Shown here in pieces: positions 50,502-59,378 of a stretch of DNA of 64,000 nucleotides. A model generated the notes under the pieces. It was not told where the DNA came from and searched no databases. It saw nothing but the letters and a program-made list of their open reading frames with translations. Positions within the stretch are counted from its first letter, which is position 1. Each line of letters opens with the position of its first letter. Source of the DNA: Falsiroseomonas tokyonensis (lineage in GTDB: Bacteria > Pseudomonadota > Alphaproteobacteria > Acetobacterales > Acetobacteraceae); the NCBI RefSeq assembly GCF_019024325.1, contig NZ_JAFNJS010000002.1, positions 186,118 to 250,117 of the forward strand. The letters run 5' to 3'. A program made the position numbers and the translations under genes.

Positions 50502-51568
50502 GCCGCAGCCTTCCGGCGCAGCAGCCACAGGAAGAACGGTGCGCCGAGCAAGGCGGTGACCACGCCCACCGGCAATTCGGCCGGCGCCGCCAGGCTGCGC
50601 GCCGCCAGGTCCGCCAGCACCAGCAAGGCGCCGCCCAGCAGCGCGGAGCCCGGCAGCACCAGCCGATGGCCGGACCCGAAGCCAAGCCGCAGCAGATGCG
50701 GCACCACCAGGCCGACGAAGCCGATCAGCCCGGTGAAGGCGACGCCCGCGGCGACGGCGATGGCGGCCAGAGTCACCGCCAGGTGTTTCAGGGCTTCGAC
50801 GCGGTGGCCCAGGTGAAACGCCTCCGCCTCGCCAAGCAGCAGCGCATCCAGCGGCCGGGCGAGGGCGATCAGGCCCAGCGTCGGCAGGCCGATCAGCACG
50901 GCCACCACCGGAACCTGCTCCCAGCGCGACCCGGCCAGGCTGCCCAGCGTCCAGAAGGTGATGTCGCGCACCTGGCGGTCATCGGCTGTGAAGATCAGCA
51001 GCCCGGTCAGCGCGCCGGCCAGGGCATTCACCGCGACGCCCGCCAGCAGTAGCGTGGCCACGCCGGTGACGCCGCCGATGCTGCCGAGGCGGGCCATCAG
51101 CAGCGTCGCCCCCAGCCCGCCGAGGAAGGCGGCCAGCGGCAGCATCCACAGCCCGAGCGCACCCGCGGCGACGCCGAAGACGGTGGCGCCGAAGACGATG
51201 GCGGCCACCGCCGCCAGCGCCGCGCCGGCCGAGACGCCGATCAGCCCCGGATCGGCCAGCGAATTGCGGAACAGTCCCTGCATCGCCGCCCCCGCCGCGC
51301 CGAGCCCGGCGCCGACCAGCGCCGCCATCAGCACGCGCGGCAGGCGTATGACGCCGAGTACCGCGGCATCCCGCCGGAATTCCGGCGGCAGCGGCGCCAG
51401 GCCCAGCCAATCCGCCAGCACCGCGCCGAGCCCGCCGGGCGAAATCCGCGCCGGTCCCAGCAGCACGCCCGCCGCCATGGCCGCCAGCAGCAGAACCGCG
51501 CCGCCGGCCAGGACGACGGCCGTCAGGTCACGCGCGGCCGGCGGGGCGATTCGAGAAATATGCATCAC
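50498..51568 (-). CDS. hmuU: Heme ABC transporter permease HmuU
   Basis: 356 residues, FecCD-type permease with about ten helices. Motifs: IRLPRVLMAALVGAGLGAAG, MQGLFRNSLADPGLIGVSAG and the C-terminal GFVGLVVPHLLRLGFGSGHR. It starts at GTG 51568 (GTGA overlap with the hmuT stop) or at ATG 51565. With HmuV it forms the heme importer fed by HmuT. Confidence 0.94.
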   Translation of the reverse strand: MMHISRIAPPAARDLTAVVLAGGAVLLLAAMAAGVLLGPARISPGGLGAVLADWLGLAPLPPEFRRDAAVLGVIRLPRVLMAALVGAGLGAAGAAMQGLFRNSLADPGLIGVSAGAALAAVAAIVFGATVFGVAAGALGLWMLPLAAFLGGLGATLLMARLGSIGGVTGVATLLLAGVAVNALAGALTGLLIFTADDRQVRDITFWTLGSLAGSRWEQVPVVAVLIGLPTLGLIALARPLDALLLGEAEAFHLGHRVEALKHLAVTLAAIAVAAGVAFTGLIGFVGLVVPHLLRLGFGSGHRLVLPGSALLGGALLVLADLAARSLAAPAELPVGVVTALLGAPFFLWLLRRKAAA

Positions 51569-52428
51569 ACCCAGGGCCGGGCGGGCAGGGAAGGCAGGTT
51601 CGCCCGGGGATGTAGCAGCGCCGCCAGGTCGCGCCGAGCATGGGCGGCGCGCGGGCCGAAGCCCAGCGCATAGGCGCCGTCCACGGCCATCACGCGCCGC
51701 GCCGCGGCGGCCGGTGTCACCGCCAGCGCGGTGGTGCGCAGCACGGCATCCACGCCACCCGCCTCGGCCAAGGCATGCTGCATCATCACGATCGCCTCTG
51801 GCGCCAGCAGTGCCGCGGCCTCGGCCGAAAGGGGGCGGTAGCCGGTGAAGTCGCGCAACACATTCTCCGCCCCCACGGCGCCGAGCAGCGCATCGGCATG
51901 GGTGCCGCGGCCGGAGACCAGCGGCGCGCCGCGCGCGGCGGAGAGCACGAAGATCGCCCGCACCGGGCGCAGCGCCGCCACCGGCGCATCCAGCCGCGCC
52001 CAGTCATCCGCCACCGCTTCCGCCAGCGGCCGGCCCTCCAGCCCCAGCGCCTGGGCGATGGCCAGGATCTTGCGCGGCACCGCCGCCGCCCCCGCGCCGT
52101 CCGGTATCAACGCCACCGGCGCACCGGCGGCGCGCAGCACGGCGATGGCCTGCGGCGGCCCGGCCTCATCCGACAGCAGGAGCAGGTCCGGATTCAGCGA
52201 GATCAGCCCCTCCGGCGCCAGGGACCGCAGGTAGCCCACCTGCGGCAACGCCCGGACCGGCGCGGGGAACAGGCTGGTGCTGTCCACCGCCGCCACCTGC
52301 GACCCGGCGCCGAGGGCGAAAACCGTTTCCGTCACCGCGCCGCCTACCGTCACAAGGCGGCGCTCGGCCGCCCGGGCCGCCAGCGGCAGCGTAGCCGCCA
52401 GGCCGAGCAGGGCGCGGCGCCGCATCAC
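51565..52428 (-). CDS. hmuT: Periplasmic heme-binding protein HmuT
   Basis: 287 residues with a signal peptide (RRRALLGLAATLPLAARA). LPQVGYLRSLAPEGLISLNP carries the tyrosine that is the heme ligand in HmuT/PhuT/ShuT, and NVLRDFTGYRPLSAEAAALL is a further family segment. GTG 52428 overlaps the hmuS stop (GTGA); ATG 52425 is the alternative. It receives heme from the TonB receptor and passes it to HmuUV. Confidence 0.93.
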   Translation of the reverse strand: MMRRRALLGLAATLPLAARAAERRLVTVGGAVTETVFALGAGSQVAAVDSTSLFPAPVRALPQVGYLRSLAPEGLISLNPDLLLLSDEAGPPQAIAVLRAAGAPVALIPDGAGAAAVPRKILAIAQALGLEGRPLAEAVADDWARLDAPVAALRPVRAIFVLSAARGAPLVSGRGTHADALLGAVGAENVLRDFTGYRPLSAEAAALLAPEAIVMMQHALAEAGGVDAVLRTTALAVTPAAAARRVMAVDGAYALGFGPRAAHARRDLAALLHPRANLPSLPARPWV

Positions 52429-53453
52429 GCGGCGCGGTCCGAAGGCCAGGGCGAGCCGGACACCTCGGCCACCACCGCGCGCCAGTCCTCGCGTTCCGGC
52501 TGGCCCGGCTTGCGGGCGCCGAAGAGCAGGGCGATGGTCTCGCCCGCCGCGTCCAGCAACTCGATCGAGGTCACCTCGCCATCCGCGGTCGGCTTCACGA
52601 CGCGCCAGGCCTCGGCGACCCCCGCCTCGCGCAGATGCAGGTTGAAGATCGGGTCCAGCACATTGAACCAGCCCGGCGTGGGACGCAGGCGGGTCACCGG
52701 GCCGGTGTGGATCTGGATGGCGCTGCGATTGCCGACGAAGACCATGATCGGCACCTCGGCGCTCGCCGCGCGCTGCAGCGTGGCGGCGGCGGCGGAGGGC
52801 GGCAGGCGCAGCGCCAGGTCCTCGCCGGCCAGCCGGAACGCCTGGCGGCGGCTGGCCTTGTGGCGGCGCAGCAGGGTGATGAAGTCGTGCGTGTCCTGCA
52901 GCGCCAGCCAGTCCTCGCGCAGCCTGGCCTGGTCCACCGGCGTCTCGACGGCGGGTGCCGTGGGCTCCGGCGGCGTCATCGGCGGCAGGGCGGCCAGCGG
53001 GGTGGCGAATTCAGCCACCAGCGCGTCCCAGGCGGCGCGGTCGGTTTCCTCGGTGGCGAAGACCTTGTGGACCGCCACGCCGTCCTTCTCGAAGATCTGG
53101 ATCGAGGGGCGTTCGCCGGCCAGCGCATAGGCATGCGCCCAGCGGCTGGGAAACAGCCGCAGGTCGATATCGGGCCCCAGCACCAGGATATGGCCGGGGC
53201 CGGAGGAGACATCCTGGAAGGCGCCGTGCCGCTCATGCACCGCATGCTCGTTGCGGGTCAGCGCCATGATCCGGCCGAGGCGCGGCATGGCCCCGACCAG
53301 CGCCGCCCATTCCGGCTTCAGCGCCGTGACCGTGCCGGTGGCGCCGCAAGCGACCAGCGCGGCTTCCGTGGTGCCGAGGCGCTGCGCCGCGTCGCGGGCC
53401 CGCACCGGGCCCGACTTCAGCAGCTCCGCATGGCGTTCGTTCAGGCTGGGCAT
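52425..53453 (-). CDS. hmuS: Heme-degrading/trafficking factor HmuS
   Basis: 342 residues, HemS/HmuS/ChuX fold in two internal repeats: about 1-165 (VMALTRNEHAVHERHGAF-like segment, given here as MALTRNEHAVHERHGAF, and IQIFEKDGVAVHKVF) and about 185-342 (VPIMVFVGNRSAIQIHTGPV, WFNVLDPIFNLHLREAGVAE). Cytosolic; binds imported heme and helps degrade or deliver it. ATG 53453 is used because the upstream open frame lies within the receptor gene. It is 19 bases downstream of hmuR. Confidence 0.92.
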   Translation of the reverse strand: MPSLNERHAELLKSGPVRARDAAQRLGTTEAALVACGATGTVTALKPEWAALVGAMPRLGRIMALTRNEHAVHERHGAFQDVSSGPGHILVLGPDIDLRLFPSRWAHAYALAGERPSIQIFEKDGVAVHKVFATEETDRAAWDALVAEFATPLAALPPMTPPEPTAPAVETPVDQARLREDWLALQDTHDFITLLRRHKASRRQAFRLAGEDLALRLPPSAAAATLQRAASAEVPIMVFVGNRSAIQIHTGPVTRLRPTPGWFNVLDPIFNLHLREAGVAEAWRVVKPTADGEVTSIELLDAAGETIALLFGARKPGQPEREDWRAVVAEVSGSPWPSDRAA

Positions 53454-53472
53454 CTTGGGTTCACTCCCTGGA

Positions 53473-55509
53473 TCAGAAGCTGACGCGCAGCGCGCCGCGG
53501 ATGTTGCGGCCCACATCGTAGAAGGGCGGGGAGGGGTCGCTGTTCCAATTGGCCCGGCGGTAGGCCTGGTCGAAGACGTTATCGATCGCGAGGGAGAGCC
53601 GGACATTCGGGGCGAAGTTCGGCGTCCAGGCCGCATGCAGGTCGAGCAGCCCGTAGCCGCTGGTCTGCTGCGCCACGCCCGCCACATTCGGCGCCCGGTC
53701 CTGTTCGGCGGTGGCGGTGATGCGTCCGCCCACCACCACGCCATGCTCCAGGAAGCGATAGCCGGCCGAGAGCGTCACCCGATGCGCGGGGATGGAGGCC
53801 AGCGGCTGGTCGGTGACGCGGTTGTCGCCCTTCAGCGCCGCGGCGCCGATGCCGGCATACCAGAGGCCCGCATCATACTGCGCCTCCGCCTCCACGCCCT
53901 CGATCCGCGCCTCCGCCACATTGGCGCTGACGGTGGTGGTGCGCAGCACGGTCTGCTCGATGAAGTCGTCGATGTCGTTGCGGAAGGCCGCGACGCGGAT
54001 GCGCAGGCGGTCGCCGCCCTGCAGCACGTCGGAGAAGCGGAGATTCGCGCCCACTTCCTTGTTGCGCGAGACCTCGGGCCGCAGATTGGGGTTGGGCACG
54101 AAGCTGTTGCCCGGGAAGTGCTGCCCGCCGACATAGAGCTCGGTCAGGGACGGCGCCCGGAAACCCTCGGCATAGCTGACATAGGGCTGCAGCCAGGGCG
54201 TCACCTGCCAGGCGAGGGAGATGCGGGGCGAGGCGCGTTCGGAATTGCGGTCGTTCCGCCCGTCCGGGCTTTCCTGCTCGAAGCGGTCGAGGCGCACGCC
54301 CGGGGTCAGGGTGAAGGCGCCGAGGCCGATCTCATCCTGCACGAAGAAGGCGGTGATGGATTGCTGGGCGGAAGGGAATTGCTGGCGCGGCACGCCGTTC
54401 GCGGTGCCTTCCTGCTCGTCCCGGTAGAGCTCGGTGCCGAAGGTCAGGGCGTGCCGCGTCGGGCCGAGGCCGAAGCGGGAGGTGTTCTGGGCATCAATGC
54501 CGACCGTCGTCAGCTCCGTCCGGTCGCGCACCCGCGTGCCGGTCAGGCGCTGCTCCGTCAGGTCCACATGGGTGCGGTAGAGCACCACCTGCGGGTTGAA
54601 CAGCGGCAAGGCGGGGTCGTCATAGGACCAGCGGAAGGAAAGGTTTTCCGACACCGTGTCGCGGTCGGTGATGCCGGTGGTGGTCGCGGTATTGGCCGAG
54701 ATCGGGATCTGGTGGTCGTCGCGGAAGCGCAGCGCGGAGAGCTGGAAGCGGTGATGGCCGGGGTTCCAGCTCAGCTTGCCGAGCAGGGAGGTCGCATTGT
54801 CCCCCGTATAGGGAATGGTGTTGTCCGCGCCGTCCGTGAAATTGTTGTTGGTGAAGCCCGCCACGGCGCCGAGCAGCGAGAAATCGCCGGCCCGCGCGCC
54901 GAGCGCCAGGCTGCCGCGCGGCCCGCTGCCCTGGCTCTGCCAGCCGGCGCCGAGCGTGCCGCCGAAGGCAGCCCCCGGCTGCAGGATATCCTCCACCTCG
55001 ATGGTGCGCAGCGAGATCGCGCCGCCCAGCGCGCCGGAGCCATAGAGGGTGGAGGCCGGGCCGCGCAGCACCTCGACCTGGCGCAGCAGGTCCGGGTCGA
55101 CGAAGGTGCGGCCGCGATGGCCGGCATTGAAATTGTTCCGCGCCCCATCGGTGCGCAGCACGATGCGCTCATCGCCCAGGCCGCGGATGATCGGCTGCAG
55201 CGCCGTCGTCCGGGGGGCACCGGAAGACTCGATGCCGGGGATGTCGCGGATCAGGTCCACCACGCTGCGCGCGTCGCGACGCTCGATCTCCTCCCGCCCC
55301 ACCACCGTCACCGGCGCGGCGACATCGCCGGAGACGGCGGGCGTGCGGGTGGCCGTGGTGGTCACCGCATCGAGCGGCGTGACCGCGGTGCCGGCCGGCA
55401 CGGCCGGCTGGGTGCTGGCCGGCGCCGCCTGCTGGGCGGAAGCCGGGGTGGCGGCGAGGGCAAGGATGGCGGCAGTCAGCGAGGCATGGGCCAGGCGGCG
55501 GTGAGCCAT
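53473..55509 (-). CDS. hmuR: TonB-dependent heme receptor HmuR
   Basis: 678 residues. Signal peptide ending ATPASAQQ, a TonB-box-like TPLDAVTTTATRTP, the plug (about 60-165: IRDIPGIESSGAPRTTALQP, DLLRQVEVLRGPASTLYGSG) and a 22-strand barrel. YAEGFRAPSLTELYVGGQHF and PNPNLRPEVS are the FRAP and NPNL loop motifs of heme receptors, with a His between them as expected. A C-terminal phenylalanine closes the barrel. It is the first large gene of the operon, 85 bases after hemP. Confidence 0.94.
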   Translation of the reverse strand: MAHRRLAHASLTAAILALAATPASAQQAAPASTQPAVPAGTAVTPLDAVTTTATRTPAVSGDVAAPVTVVGREEIERRDARSVVDLIRDIPGIESSGAPRTTALQPIIRGLGDERIVLRTDGARNNFNAGHRGRTFVDPDLLRQVEVLRGPASTLYGSGALGGAISLRTIEVEDILQPGAAFGGTLGAGWQSQGSGPRGSLALGARAGDFSLLGAVAGFTNNNFTDGADNTIPYTGDNATSLLGKLSWNPGHHRFQLSALRFRDDHQIPISANTATTTGITDRDTVSENLSFRWSYDDPALPLFNPQVVLYRTHVDLTEQRLTGTRVRDRTELTTVGIDAQNTSRFGLGPTRHALTFGTELYRDEQEGTANGVPRQQFPSAQQSITAFFVQDEIGLGAFTLTPGVRLDRFEQESPDGRNDRNSERASPRISLAWQVTPWLQPYVSYAEGFRAPSLTELYVGGQHFPGNSFVPNPNLRPEVSRNKEVGANLRFSDVLQGGDRLRIRVAAFRNDIDDFIEQTVLRTTTVSANVAEARIEGVEAEAQYDAGLWYAGIGAAALKGDNRVTDQPLASIPAHRVTLSAGYRFLEHGVVVGGRITATAEQDRAPNVAGVAQQTSGYGLLDLHAAWTPNFAPNVRLSLAIDNVFDQAYRRANWNSDPSPPFYDVGRNIRGALRVSF

Positions 55510-55594
55510 GGGGGCGCTCCGGTTCGAGGTCGGGGGGCCTGGCTGGCAGTCACGGGGGCTGGTGCGCGTGGGCTGGCTGGGCGGCAGGTCGCGG

Positions 55595-55753
55595 CTATTT
55601 CGTCAGGATGAGCTTGTCGTTGCTGGTCAGGCGCAGTCGGTAGATCTCGCCATGATGCTCGATCAGCAATTCACGCGCGCCGCGCAGCAATTCGGTGCTT
55701 GGCACCATCGCGGGGGCCGGTGTGTCCCGGGTCACGAGGGCGGGCTGGGTCAT
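55595..55753 (-). CDS. hemP: HemP/HmuP family regulator or hemin-uptake protein
   Basis: 52 residues. PSTELLRGARELLIEHHGEI and YRLRLTSNDKLILTK are the HemP/HmuP hallmark (S-x-x-L-x-G-x-x-x-L-x-I-x-H-x-G-x-x-Y-x-L-R-L-T-x-x-x-K-L-I-L-T-K). In Bradyrhizobium and Ensifer HmuP is needed for expression of heme-uptake genes; elsewhere it is called HemP. It heads the operon hemP-hmuR-hmuS-hmuT-hmuU-hmuV. A TGCGA-N5-TCGCA element lies 43 bases upstream of its start. Confidence 0.93.
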   Translation of the reverse strand: MTQPALVTRDTPAPAMVPSTELLRGARELLIEHHGEIYRLRLTSNDKLILTK

Positions 55754-55795
55754 GTGGGGACTCACTGGGAGGTGTCACAAGCTTGCTACCGCAAG

Positions 55796-55810
55796 TGCGA
55801 GTCATTCGCA
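55796..55810 (-). promoter_or_regulatory. Probable iron-responsive operator of the heme operon
   Basis: TGCGA-GTCAT-TCGCA is an inverted repeat 43 bases upstream of hemP, flanked by a second GCAAGTGCGA-like half. Read on the coding strand it has the form TTGCGAATGACTCGCA, similar to Fur boxes of proteobacteria. Position and context favour iron repression by Fur or a related regulator. The adjoining bases 55811-55895 hold no gene. Confidence 0.6.
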
Positions 55811-55895
55811 ATAGATGTGACGCCGCGCCGGCATCCGGCGCGCCTCGGCGCCGGGACTCAGCCGCGGAAGTTGGCGGGGCCTTGCGCCCCGCCGG

Positions 55896-56246
55896 TCAGC
55901 CCCCGCGCGGGCCGCGCGGCCGGCCGCGCCGGATGACCTGCGCGCCGCGCCCGGCGCGGCTTTCGGTGGCCAGGGCCAGGGTGGCGGAGGCATCGGCGGC
56001 TTCCGCTTCCTGCAGCGTCTCCGCCGGTGGGGCCGAGACCTCCCCTTCGGTGGCGCCGAGCAGCGGCTTCAGCGTGCCATGCGTCTCGTAGAAGCCGCTA
56101 TCGGCGCGTTGGGCCAGATGCGGCACGCCCTCGATGCGGAAGATGCGCCGCTGCATGGTGAGACGGGCCACCTGATCGTCGGTGGCGGGGATGAAGGCGC
56201 AACCCGCCGCGCGGGCTGCCCTGACCTGGTCGGGGGAGAGATCCAT
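55896..56246 (-). CDS. Hypothetical protein
   Basis: 116 residues, soluble, no signal. The N-terminal half (DLSPDQVRAARAAGCAFIPA, QRRIFRIEGVPHLAQRADSG) looks globular; the C-terminal third is Ala/Glu-rich and ends in a basic GRGAQVIRRGRPRGPRGG tail that could bind nucleic acid. No good ribosome site precedes ATG 56246, which lies 21 bases after the LysR stop. I do not recognise a family. A start further inside cannot be excluded. Confidence 0.55.
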   Translation of the reverse strand: MDLSPDQVRAARAAGCAFIPATDDQVARLTMQRRIFRIEGVPHLAQRADSGFYETHGTLKPLLGATEGEVSAPPAETLQEAEAADASATLALATESRAGRGAQVIRRGRPRGPRGG

Positions 56247-56267
56247 GCGCCGGGGTTAGCGCATCCG

Positions 56268-57218
56268 TCAGGCTTTGTCTGCCGGGGGAAGCGACGCCAC
56301 AGCCTGTTGTTGTGCCTCCGCCGGGCCGGGGAACAGGCTCTCGGCGAGGGACAGGGCCAGGCGCACCGCCTCGCTCTCCCGCTCCGCATGCCAGGCGAGC
56401 GCCACGCCCACGGCATGGATCGGCCCGGCCAGCGCCCGGAAGGCGACTCCGGGCGGCCGCAGCCGCGCCATGCCGGCCGAGACCAGCGCCACGCCGAGTC
56501 CCGCCGCGACGAAGCCGAGCTGCGCCATGGCGGAGCCGACCTCCCGCTCCGCGCGCGGCGCGAAGCCGGCATCGCGGCAGGCGGCGACCATGGCATCCGA
56601 ATAGGCAGGGCTGATGGCGCGCGGCAGCACCAGCATCGGCTCGTCTGCCAGTTCGGAGAGGTCCAGCGGACCGCTGCCCGCGGCCAGGCGATGCGCCTCC
56701 GGCAGCGCCGCCGCCAGCACGTCCCGGCCGAGGCTGCGCAGCCGCAGCGGGTGGCGATCGCGATCCAGGCGCAGCAGCGCGAGGTCCACCTCGCCCCGGC
56801 GCAGCGCCTCCACCGCATCGGCCGTGTCCATCTCCCGCACCGCGATGGCGGAGGACGGGCGCGCCGCCTGCAGGCCGCGCACCAGCGGCGGCAGATAGTC
56901 AAACAGTGCGGAGGTGACGCAGGCCAGCGCCACCGGCGCATGGCGGCCCTCGCGCAATTCGCGGGCGAGCTGTTCGACCTGGCCCGCGCCTTCGGCCAGG
57001 CGGCGCGCCAGCGGCAGAAGCGCCTCCCCGGCGCGGGTCGGGCGCACGCCCTTGCCGGTGCGGTGCAGAAGCAGCACGCCGAGCTCCCGCTCCAGCGCCT
57101 GGATCTGCGCCGTCAGCGGCGGCTGGGAAATGCCGAGCCGCGCGGCGGCGCGGCCGAAATGCCCTTCCTCGGCGACGGCGAGGAAATGGCCGAGGCGTCG
57201 GACGAGACGGAAATCCAT
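56268..57218 (-). CDS. LysR-family transcriptional regulator
   Basis: 316 residues. DNA-binding domain: [59 protein letters not shown]. The effector domain has [20 protein letters not shown]. This resembles BenM/CatM/CbbR-style regulators that sense aromatic or organic acids. It is divergent from the prpD-like gene across a 130-base gap that contains a T-N11-A operator candidate, so it most likely controls that operon. Confidence 0.93.
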   Translation of the reverse strand: MDFRLVRRLGHFLAVAEEGHFGRAAARLGISQPPLTAQIQALERELGVLLLHRTGKGVRPTRAGEALLPLARRLAEGAGQVEQLARELREGRHAPVALACVTSALFDYLPPLVRGLQAARPSSAIAVREMDTADAVEALRRGEVDLALLRLDRDRHPLRLRSLGRDVLAAALPEAHRLAAGSGPLDLSELADEPMLVLPRAISPAYSDAMVAACRDAGFAPRAEREVGSAMAQLGFVAAGLGVALVSAGMARLRPPGVAFRALAGPIHAVGVALAWHAERESEAVRLALSLAESLFPGPAEAQQQAVASLPPADKA

Positions 57219-57233
57219 GTGCCTTCAGCCTCA

Positions 57234-57256
57234 CGCGATCCGGAAAGCCTATCGCG
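57234..57256. promoter_or_regulatory. LysR-type T-N11-A operator candidate
   Basis: CGCGAT (57234-57239), 11 bases, ATCGCG (57251-57256): an inverted repeat whose central T and A are exactly 11 bases apart, the rule for LysR binding sites. It lies between the divergent LysR start (57218) and the prpD-like start (57349). Confidence 0.55.
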
Positions 57257-57348
57257 TTGTCACGGCAATCGGAATGGACGATGACGCGCATGCGGTCCAC
57301 AAGAACCGCGGGCCCATTTCCGTCCACGGCAGATCGAGGAAGCCACAC

Positions 57349-58890
57349 ATGAAACTGCATCCCGTGAAGGTGCATCCCTCCAAGGCGCTGCTGGCGCGCG
57401 AGGACCAGCTGGCCTGGAAGATGGCTGGCGTGGCGACGGACAAGGTGGCGGTGCCGAAGGACACCGCCGCGATGATCATCAACCGCATGATCGACAATGC
57501 CAGCGTGGCGATCGCCGCGATCAACCGCCGCCCCGTCGTCTCCGCCCGCGGCATGGCACTGGGCCATGCCAAGAAGGCCGGCGGCGCGACCGTGTTCGGC
57601 GTGAAGTCCGGCACCACCGTCTCCCCCGAATGGGCGGCCTGGGCGAATGGCACGGCGGTGCGCGAGCTCGACATGCACGACACCTTCCTGGCCGCCGACT
57701 ATTCGCACCCCGGCGACAACATCCCGCCCGTTCTGGCGGTGGCGCAGGCCATGGGCCGATCGGGGCGGGACCTGCTGCGCGGCCTGGCCACGGCCTATGA
57801 GCTGCACATCAACCTGGTGAAGGCGATCTGCCTGCACGAGCACAAGGTCGACCACATCGCCCATCTCTGCCCCGCGGCGGCGGCCGGCATCGGCACGCTG
57901 CTCGGCCTGAAGCAGGAGGTGGTGTTCCAGTCCATCCAGCAGGCGCTGCATACCAGCATCTCCTTCCGCCAGTCGCGCAAGGGCGAGATCAGCAGCTGGA
58001 AGGCCTATGCCCCCGCCCATGCCGGCAAGCTGGCGGTGGAGGCGGTGGACCGCTGCATGCGCGGTGAGGGCGCGCCGAGCCCGATCTATGAAGGCGAGGA
58101 TTCGGTCATCGCCTGGGTGCTCTCGGGCCGCACCCAGGCCGACAGCAAGGGCCGCAAGACGGTCTATGACCCTATCTACTACGAGGTGCCGCTGCCCGAG
58201 CCCGGCGAGGGCAAGCGCGCCATCCTGGACAGCTACACCAAGGAACACTCGGCCGAGTACCAGTCCCAGGCGCTGATCGACCTGGCCTTCCGGATGCGGG
58301 AGCAGATCGCGGACATGGAGGCGATCGAGAAGATCATCATCCATACCTCGCATCACACCCACTACGTGATCGGCACCGGCGCCAACGACCCGCAGAAGAT
58401 GGACCCGAAGGCGAGCCGGGAGACGCTGGACCACTCCATCATGTACATCTTCGCCGTCGCCCTGCAGGACGGGCGCTGGCACCATGTGGACAGCTACGCG
58501 CCGAAGCGCGCCGGACGGGCGGATACGGTCCGCCTCTGGCACAAGATCGAGACCACCGAGGATCCGGAGTGGACGCGCAAGTACCACTCCCGCGATCCGA
58601 ACGAGCTGTCCTTCGGCGGCCGGGTGGAGATCCTGATGAAGGATGGCTCCAGGCTGGTGGATGAGCTGGGCGTGGCGAACGCCCATCCGAACGGCGCCCG
58701 CCCCTTCGGCCGGGAGCAGTACATCCACAAGTTCCGCACCCTGACCGAGGGCATCATCACCACGCGGGAGCAGAACCGCTTCCTCGAACTGGTGCAGGAC
58801 CTGCCGCGGCTGACGGCGGAGCAGCTGGCGGGGCTGAACGTGGTGCTGCCGGCGGGGACGCTGGCCGAGGCGAAGCCGGGCATCTTCTGA
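57349..58890 (+). CDS. MmgE/PrpD-family dehydratase (2-methylcitrate dehydratase-like)
   Basis: 513 residues, slightly longer than PrpD (483). Segments: [80 protein letters not shown] and [20 protein letters not shown] match PrpD proteins. It dehydrates 2-methylcitrate to 2-methyl-cis-aconitate if it is true PrpD. ATG 57349 has an AGGA site upstream. It is coupled by TGATG to a GNAT gene and then to a citrate/2-methylcitrate synthase gene. No prpB (lyase) is in the window. Confidence 0.85.
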   Translation: MKLHPVKVHPSKALLAREDQLAWKMAGVATDKVAVPKDTAAMIINRMIDNASVAIAAINRRPVVSARGMALGHAKKAGGATVFGVKSGTTVSPEWAAWANGTAVRELDMHDTFLAADYSHPGDNIPPVLAVAQAMGRSGRDLLRGLATAYELHINLVKAICLHEHKVDHIAHLCPAAAAGIGTLLGLKQEVVFQSIQQALHTSISFRQSRKGEISSWKAYAPAHAGKLAVEAVDRCMRGEGAPSPIYEGEDSVIAWVLSGRTQADSKGRKTVYDPIYYEVPLPEPGEGKRAILDSYTKEHSAEYQSQALIDLAFRMREQIADMEAIEKIIIHTSHHTHYVIGTGANDPQKMDPKASRETLDHSIMYIFAVALQDGRWHHVDSYAPKRAGRADTVRLWHKIETTEDPEWTRKYHSRDPNELSFGGRVEILMKDGSRLVDELGVANAHPNGARPFGREQYIHKFRTLTEGIITTREQNRFLELVQDLPRLTAEQLAGLNVVLPAGTLAEAKPGIF

Positions 58891-59378
58891 TGGCCGCGGT
58901 GGCGCTGCGGGACGCGGTGGCGGGGGATGCGGCGGCTTTGGCGTGCATCTACCTGTCGGCGCGCCAGGCAGCGCTGCCCGGCCTGGTGGAACGCTTCGAC
59001 ACGACACAGGTGGCGGGCTGGCTGGCAGGGCATCTGATGGCCCGGCACGCCGTCCGCCTGGCCGAGGCCGAGGGCCTGCCGGTGGGCTATGTCGGCCACG
59101 GGGTGGATCCTCAGCACGGGCCGATGGTCTTCCACCTCTACATCCATCCCGACTGGCGGCGCCGCGGCCTGGGCAGGCTGCTGCTGGCGGAGGCGTTAAG
59201 CGCCCATGCCGGGCGCCTGTCGCTGTTCTGCATCGCGCGCAACGCCGCCGCGCGCCGCTTCTACGAGACGCAAGGCTTCCGCATCATCGGCCGGTCCGAT
59301 GGCGCCGAGACGGAAGAAGGGGAGCCGGATCTGCTCTACGCGATCTCTCCCACGCCGAAACACGGAGAATCCCAATGA
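58890..59378 (+). CDS. GNAT-family N-acetyltransferase within the prp-like operon
   Basis: 162 residues. The acetyl-CoA-binding motif A is LYIHPDWRRRGLGRLLL, followed by LFCIARNAAARRFYETQGF (motif B, typical of small-molecule or protein N-acetyltransferases) and a DLLYAIS ending. Its start overlaps the prpD-like stop (TGATG) and its stop overlaps the synthase start (ATGA), so it is translated with both. Whether it acetylates one of these enzymes is open. Confidence 0.85.
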   Translation: MAAVALRDAVAGDAAALACIYLSARQAALPGLVERFDTTQVAGWLAGHLMARHAVRLAEAEGLPVGYVGHGVDPQHGPMVFHLYIHPDWRRRGLGRLLLAEALSAHAGRLSLFCIARNAAARRFYETQGFRIIGRSDGAETEEGEPDLLYAISPTPKHGESQ

